DNA from: Chrysomallon squamiferum
Lineage: Eukaryota > Mollusca > Gastropoda > Neomphalida > Peltospiridae
Direction of reading: 5' to 3'
Length of the DNA stretch: 64,000 bases
Assembly (NCBI GenBank): GCA_012295275.1
Contig: CM022665.1
Coordinates: 6,253,901 to 6,317,900, forward strand
Shown here: in pieces, positions 59,240 to 64,000 of the stretch
Layout: every line of letters begins with the position of its first letter
How positions within the stretch are numbered: the stretch's first letter is position 1
Program-made: the position numbers and the translations under genes
The notes under the pieces: model-generated
Told to the model about the DNA's origin: nothing
What the model saw: only the letters and a program-made list of their open reading frames with translations
The model's database searches: none

Positions 59240-59640
59240 AACTGTCGTCACTACAATCACAGCTGTTCTGATTATTTATTTCTATTAACATAAACTGTCG
59301 CGTCACTTCAGTCAGTTACAGCTGTTTCTAATTATTTCTAATAACATAAACTGTCTGCGTCACTTCAGTCATAGCTGTTCTGATTATTTATTTCTATTAA
59401 CATAAACTACTGCGTCACTACAGTCATAGCTGTTCTGATTATTGATAATAACATAAACTATTGCGTCACTACAGTCATAGCTGTTCTGATTATTGATAAT
59501 AACATAAACTATTGCGTCACTACAGTCATAGCTGTTCTGATTATTGATAATAACATAAACTATTGCGTCACTACAGTCATAGCTGTTCTGATTATTTATT
59601 GCTATTAACATACACTATTGCGTCACTACAATCAAACTTA
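59240..59640. repeat. Minisatellite, 51-bp unit family
   Basis: Core AACATAAACTATTGCGTCAC then TACAGTCATAGCTGTTCTGATTATTGATAAT, with at least four near-identical copies at 59,400-59,600 and diverged flanking copies. It shares AAACT.TCGC.TCA.TACAGTTACAGCTGTT with the array to its left, so both descend from one unit. Confidence 0.92.
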
Positions 59641-59931
59641 TTCTTGTTATTAACTCTTTTATCAGAAACTATTTCTTCACTACAGTTATAGTTACTTTAC
59701 CTAAGATTTAATTTGTCTGTTTTCTCTGACATAAATGCATCAAGTAGGCCTAATATAACATAATTTAATAATCTTGCTAATGAATACCAGAAATCTTTTG
59801 GGAACAGTTTACAAACGTGTCATGAATTCTCAAACTGCTTTGTTAGAAACTGGTATCCTATATGCAAAACATTGTACTAAATGTTTCGAAATGAAATTAT
59901 ATACAAATAAATAAATAAATAAATAAAAATA

Positions 59932-60041
59932 AAATAATATAATATAATATAATATAATATAATATAATATAATATAATATAATATAATATAATATAATAT
60001 AATATAATATAATATAATATAATATAATATAATATAATATA
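59932..60041. repeat. (AATAT)n pentanucleotide array
   Basis: About 22 units of AATAT without interruption, preceded by AAAT tetranucleotides. Confidence 0.96.
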
Positions 60042-60758
60042 AAAAAAAAATAAAAAATAAAAAGACACATCCTTTTCAAAACCAGTTCCTGGATTAATGC
60101 AATTACCACTGATAATTTCTTCCTTAAATTAACAACTGTGTTATGTAAATTGTGACAAAAGTATTAAGACTTTCTTTTTTTTTTTTGTTTTTTGGGGGGT
60201 TTGGGGTTTTTCAGATTATAATTAATATATAAATACAAATAAGTAATATATGTCAGATGTAAACTGTATCATAAGTCAGTTTCCTATCTAGATATAATTA
60301 TAAAAAAAATACAATGAATACAAAATGAATGTTAGATGTTCGGATGTCTTTAATCTGCGGTGTTTGTGAGTTACGCTGAGACCACCTTCTTTAAAATATT
60401 GTTAGTTCCTTATATTTCATTACTCATAATGAGTGTATGTGTGTGTGTGTGTGTACAATACGTGTATCTGTTCACATGTAATTTGGTAGACGCTACAAAT
60501 GAAGTTATACATTAATGTGATTTATGTTATATGCTTTTTAAAATCTTTTTTTACATTGATATCTATACATAGACAGTATGTTACATGTGTGTGTGTACAT
60601 GTAAAGATATATATTACATACATGCATAAACATAACATGGTTTTACTAAATAATTTGTAAAAAAAAATCAGAAAGTGATTTTCAAACACAATATATATAT
60701 ATATATATATATTATTATTATTATTTTTTTTTTATTATTATTATTATTAATTCCTTCG

Positions 60759-60798
60759 GGTTTTTTTTTTTGGGGGGGGGGTTGTTGTTGTTGTTTTG
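60759..60798. repeat. T11-G10 junction and (GTT)n
   Basis: A T-run passes directly into ten G and then GTTGTTGTTGTTG. Confidence 0.9.
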
Positions 60799-62862
60799 TG
60801 TTTTTCGTGTAGTTGTTTTTGGTTGGGGTTTTTTCATCACTCAAAGCAAAGGAATAATGTTTAAATCAGCGCTGTAGTTTGAAACGTTCTTCTGATAATC
60901 GGAATCCCAGTCAAAGCATTCTTTTTTATGACAATGGCTGGGCATCTTTCCTCACTGGAAACATTTCATTGCTAACTAATGAAATTTGCTAATAGCTGTA
61001 AACATTTCTTTATTATGCACGTCTATAATGGGTCGATCGTGTATGGCTTTTAGTTACGTTAATGAAGAAAACAAAAAAGGTCATTGAAATAATGAAACAA
61101 TCGTTCACCAGGATGACAGCCTGAAAAGAAAATCTTGTAGACGCTACAAATGAAGTAAAACGTTAATGGGATTATTATATGTATTTTTTCCATATTTACT
61201 TTAATAGCATTGTGACATTCAAAAGAGAGAAAATGCATAAAGACTAATGGCCTATTATGAGAAGACATTAACAATGGCTATGTTCTAGGTGTTGCACGGA
61301 ATCAGGTGTCGTTCTCGCTTATCTTAATCAATGGCTTTCGTACAATTCACCTGACATTCGTAGCAGTCGGCCATCTTGATCACTGGCGATGAATGAATTG
61401 GTTTGTTATTTTAAAAATAATCGTAACATGTTTTCTAAAGTTTTGGTCTATGTTTCATTTTACTTGAGTAAAATGTGATCGTTTCAAACAGCAACGAATG
61501 ATTAAAATCAGTTATTTACGAACTGATAGTAAACGATGTCATGTTGTGTTTTTTTTTTTTTTTTTTATTATTATTATATATATATATATATATAATTTTC
61601 TCGTTTTGAACGTTGTCTTCAAGTGTTTGCTGTAGAATGTTCTAAATGTGGTTATTTTTACATTTATAGCACTATTAAACTAACAGAAACGGGCATTGCT
61701 GTATTGTTCTGATTGCCTATAGCAGAATGAAGTATACTGTTAAGAGTTACCTGTAATACATAGCAGTACTGAAGCTAAGGTGTGACAAATTTGGCACGTT
61801 TCCTGGGCGCCATTTAAAGGATGGGAACGTCATGTTTTGTATGTTTGGGTTTTGAGTTGTTTTGTTTTGTTTTGTTTCGTTTTGTTTCCTTTGTTTGTTT
61901 GTTTGTTTGTCTGGGGCTTGATAATTTTTCTTGCTTTGTTCATTTTGTTTTGGACAAGGGTACAATTCCACTGCTTACTGAACAAACGCCCCTGATACAA
62001 AGGGTATGATAAGGGTCACAGTGGAAAAAAAACACACCAAAAGAACCAATTCGTGAAAATAAGTATTTCACAAAAAAGATGTGTGTGCTTAATCACAACC
62101 AATGCTACAAACATATAAGCTAATCATATATCAAAATCTAAACAAATCTGTGGTCTCAAGAAGCATTCTGCAGGGTTATAAGACAGCGAAAATTACGTGG
62201 AAGTACGAACGACATTGCACTATGACTGTTCTGGTACAATCTGCTCTCTTGATCACTGATAAACTATTTAGTAACACACTGGGCTGGATTATAGTGCTGT
62301 CGAGATCGGTGATCTTACAAATGCACTTCAGTGCCAACAATACAACATCAGAGTCAGCCTGTGTTATGAAAACCTTTATCAGCTTTTGTGCAAAGATCTT
62401 ATCTCTGGATATTAGAATATTATAGTGTTCAACTTTGAAATCTTTTTCAGATGGTGCTATTGATCAAAGAAGTCTTTAGAAAAATGTAATCATCAGTTTT
62501 TCATTTCGTTGTACAATATGTGTTTGAAAAGAACTGCATTAGGAAATAAAATGAAAAAAAAAAAAAAAGAAAAAAAAGCTTATAGTCTTTATTTAGATTC
62601 ATCTGTACTTAAGACAACTCTTTAACCATTCGAGAGGAAAAATACTTTTTCGTCTGTATTCTAAATAACAGCTGACCCCATTTTGTGCATGATTAATCCC
62701 TACCGCTCCATTTTTTTACTAAGATTACATTAGCATGTGAAGTAAGGAACATATTTTTCTATCACATGAATACTTACCCAACAAGTATATATAAAAATTG
62801 GTTTAATTAATATATATCTTTTTAAATATTAATTGCATATTAAATATACAAATGAAGTTTTG

Positions 62863-62864
<2 letters not shown>

Positions 62865-62920
<56 letters not shown>
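62865..62920. repeat. (CA)n microsatellite
   Basis: About 56 bases of CA. Confidence 0.97.
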
Positions 62921-62922
<2 letters not shown>

Positions 62923-64000
62923 ATGTAACAATATTACATAAGAATATGGCCTAAAGTCAACAAAAGCAGCATTTTGTGGATTACCGAATCCTTTAAAAGA
63001 AGGTTGCTGTTTCTTGTTTGATTGTTCACATGCTTTTATGTCTTCCTGCCTCACATGGAGAGGTTCTGTTCTCTACGCAAGACGCATGGGTAAGAAGCAC
63101 TTGGAAATGCTCAGACAAACATCTGACAAAATGCTGTGACGTCTGTATCATGTCCTCTGTCGAAAACCGGCTAATTGAAACTGCCATGGATTTACTGACA
63201 GGGCTTCGCGGCTTGGTTTTTGTATTCTAATTTCTGTCCACTGTTGTTGTAACAACAATGATCAACTTGTGGCAGCGCAGAGTTTTACCTGAGGCCTGCT
63301 ATTGGCTAAACAGCATGCAGCCCTCCTTTGCATTCTCTTGTATTGTCGGAAGAAAGGTTTCTGCAATTACCGGTGTATTTGGCTGACACGTTTTGAAGTG
63401 TTCATTATAAATGTTGTGAGAACGACATATCTAAGTGCAAGCTTTTGTACAAGACATGGCGCTTAATTCTTCCTCAGTACTCGTATAAATATTAAATGAA
63501 AATAACGAAATGTTTTTTCTTCTTCTTCTTTTTTAATTTTTTTTGTGTCATTTTTGAAAAAATGTTTTAAAATATATTTCTTTTTTTTCTTTCTTTTTTA
63601 TGTTTTGTATGTTTGTACAATTTCTCTTGCTTTGTTCATTTTGTTTTAATTCTTTATGTTTCTCTTTTAATTTCTTTATTTCTTTTTCGTATATATATAT
63701 ATAAATAATAAAAGAAATTAAATATATATACATATATAAATTTCTTTTATTATTATTATTATTTTTATTTTTAAAATTATTGTCATTTTTAGCTATTATA
63801 GTCTGTTTTTACTATTATTATAATACATGTTTTATTACTATTTTAATATTTAATTTGCAAGCGTTGCTTTTTCTTTCTTTTATTTTCTTTATGTTTTGTA
63901 GTGATACGTTCAGTCTTTATTATCTTCACCAATCACTTGTTATTACAAATATATAACAGATACTATATACAAAATCTTTTTTAAAACATGCTGCGAGCAG

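Noticed and set aside
62102-62425. 107-aa + strand frame, not low complexity
   Set aside because: No family signature, no Kozak or splice support, and a composition typical of random AT-rich sequence. Length alone is not enough.

Overview
The window is eukaryotic nuclear DNA: strongly AT-rich, packed with microsatellites and poly-A/poly-T tracts, and with every convincing gene split by GT-AG introns. A mollusc, probably a gastropod, fits best. The pointers are Gly/Tyr-rich small secreted peptides of shell-matrix type and scattered degraded copies of what I recall as a tRNA-derived SINE common in gastropods and bivalves. The taxon is inferred, not proven.

Left end, 1-9.4 kb, + strand: three small secreted-protein genes in a row. 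Two encode Gly/Tyr-rich peptides of 52 and 85 residues with one shared layout: a 5' UTR intron ending just before the ATG, and a second intron at or just after the last codon. The third encodes a 171-residue protein with a signal peptide and three six-cysteine modules of pacifastin/VWC-like pattern, one module per exon, with every intron in phase 1. Together they look like a small secretome locus (shell matrix, mucus or defence).

Middle, 15.4-35.2 kb, - strand: one large synaptotagmin-type gene. I assembled 12 coding exons, all joining in phase, for 671 residues. They give an N-terminal membrane anchor, a long basic Ser-rich linker with four copies of a 20-residue repeat carrying R-R-x-S kinase sites, then C2A and C2B. 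Neither C2 domain keeps an acidic calcium ligand, so the protein is predicted to be calcium-independent. The first coding exon is not certain. A 10-nt candidate (Met-Leu-Thr plus one base) sits at 52,542-52,551 and would make a first intron of about 17 kb.

Right half, 35.2-64 kb: the putative first intron and upstream region. It holds no confident gene. It does contain a KRBA2/SCAND3-type integrase relic inside terminal inverted repeats, SINE relics, two minisatellite fields, a 46-bp perfect palindrome, a promoter-like patch with RFX X-box motifs, and a CpG-rich coding-like island near 47 kb that I could not identify.

The - strand gene and the + strand cluster converge on the 9.4-15.4 kb interval. 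They show no obvious functional link.
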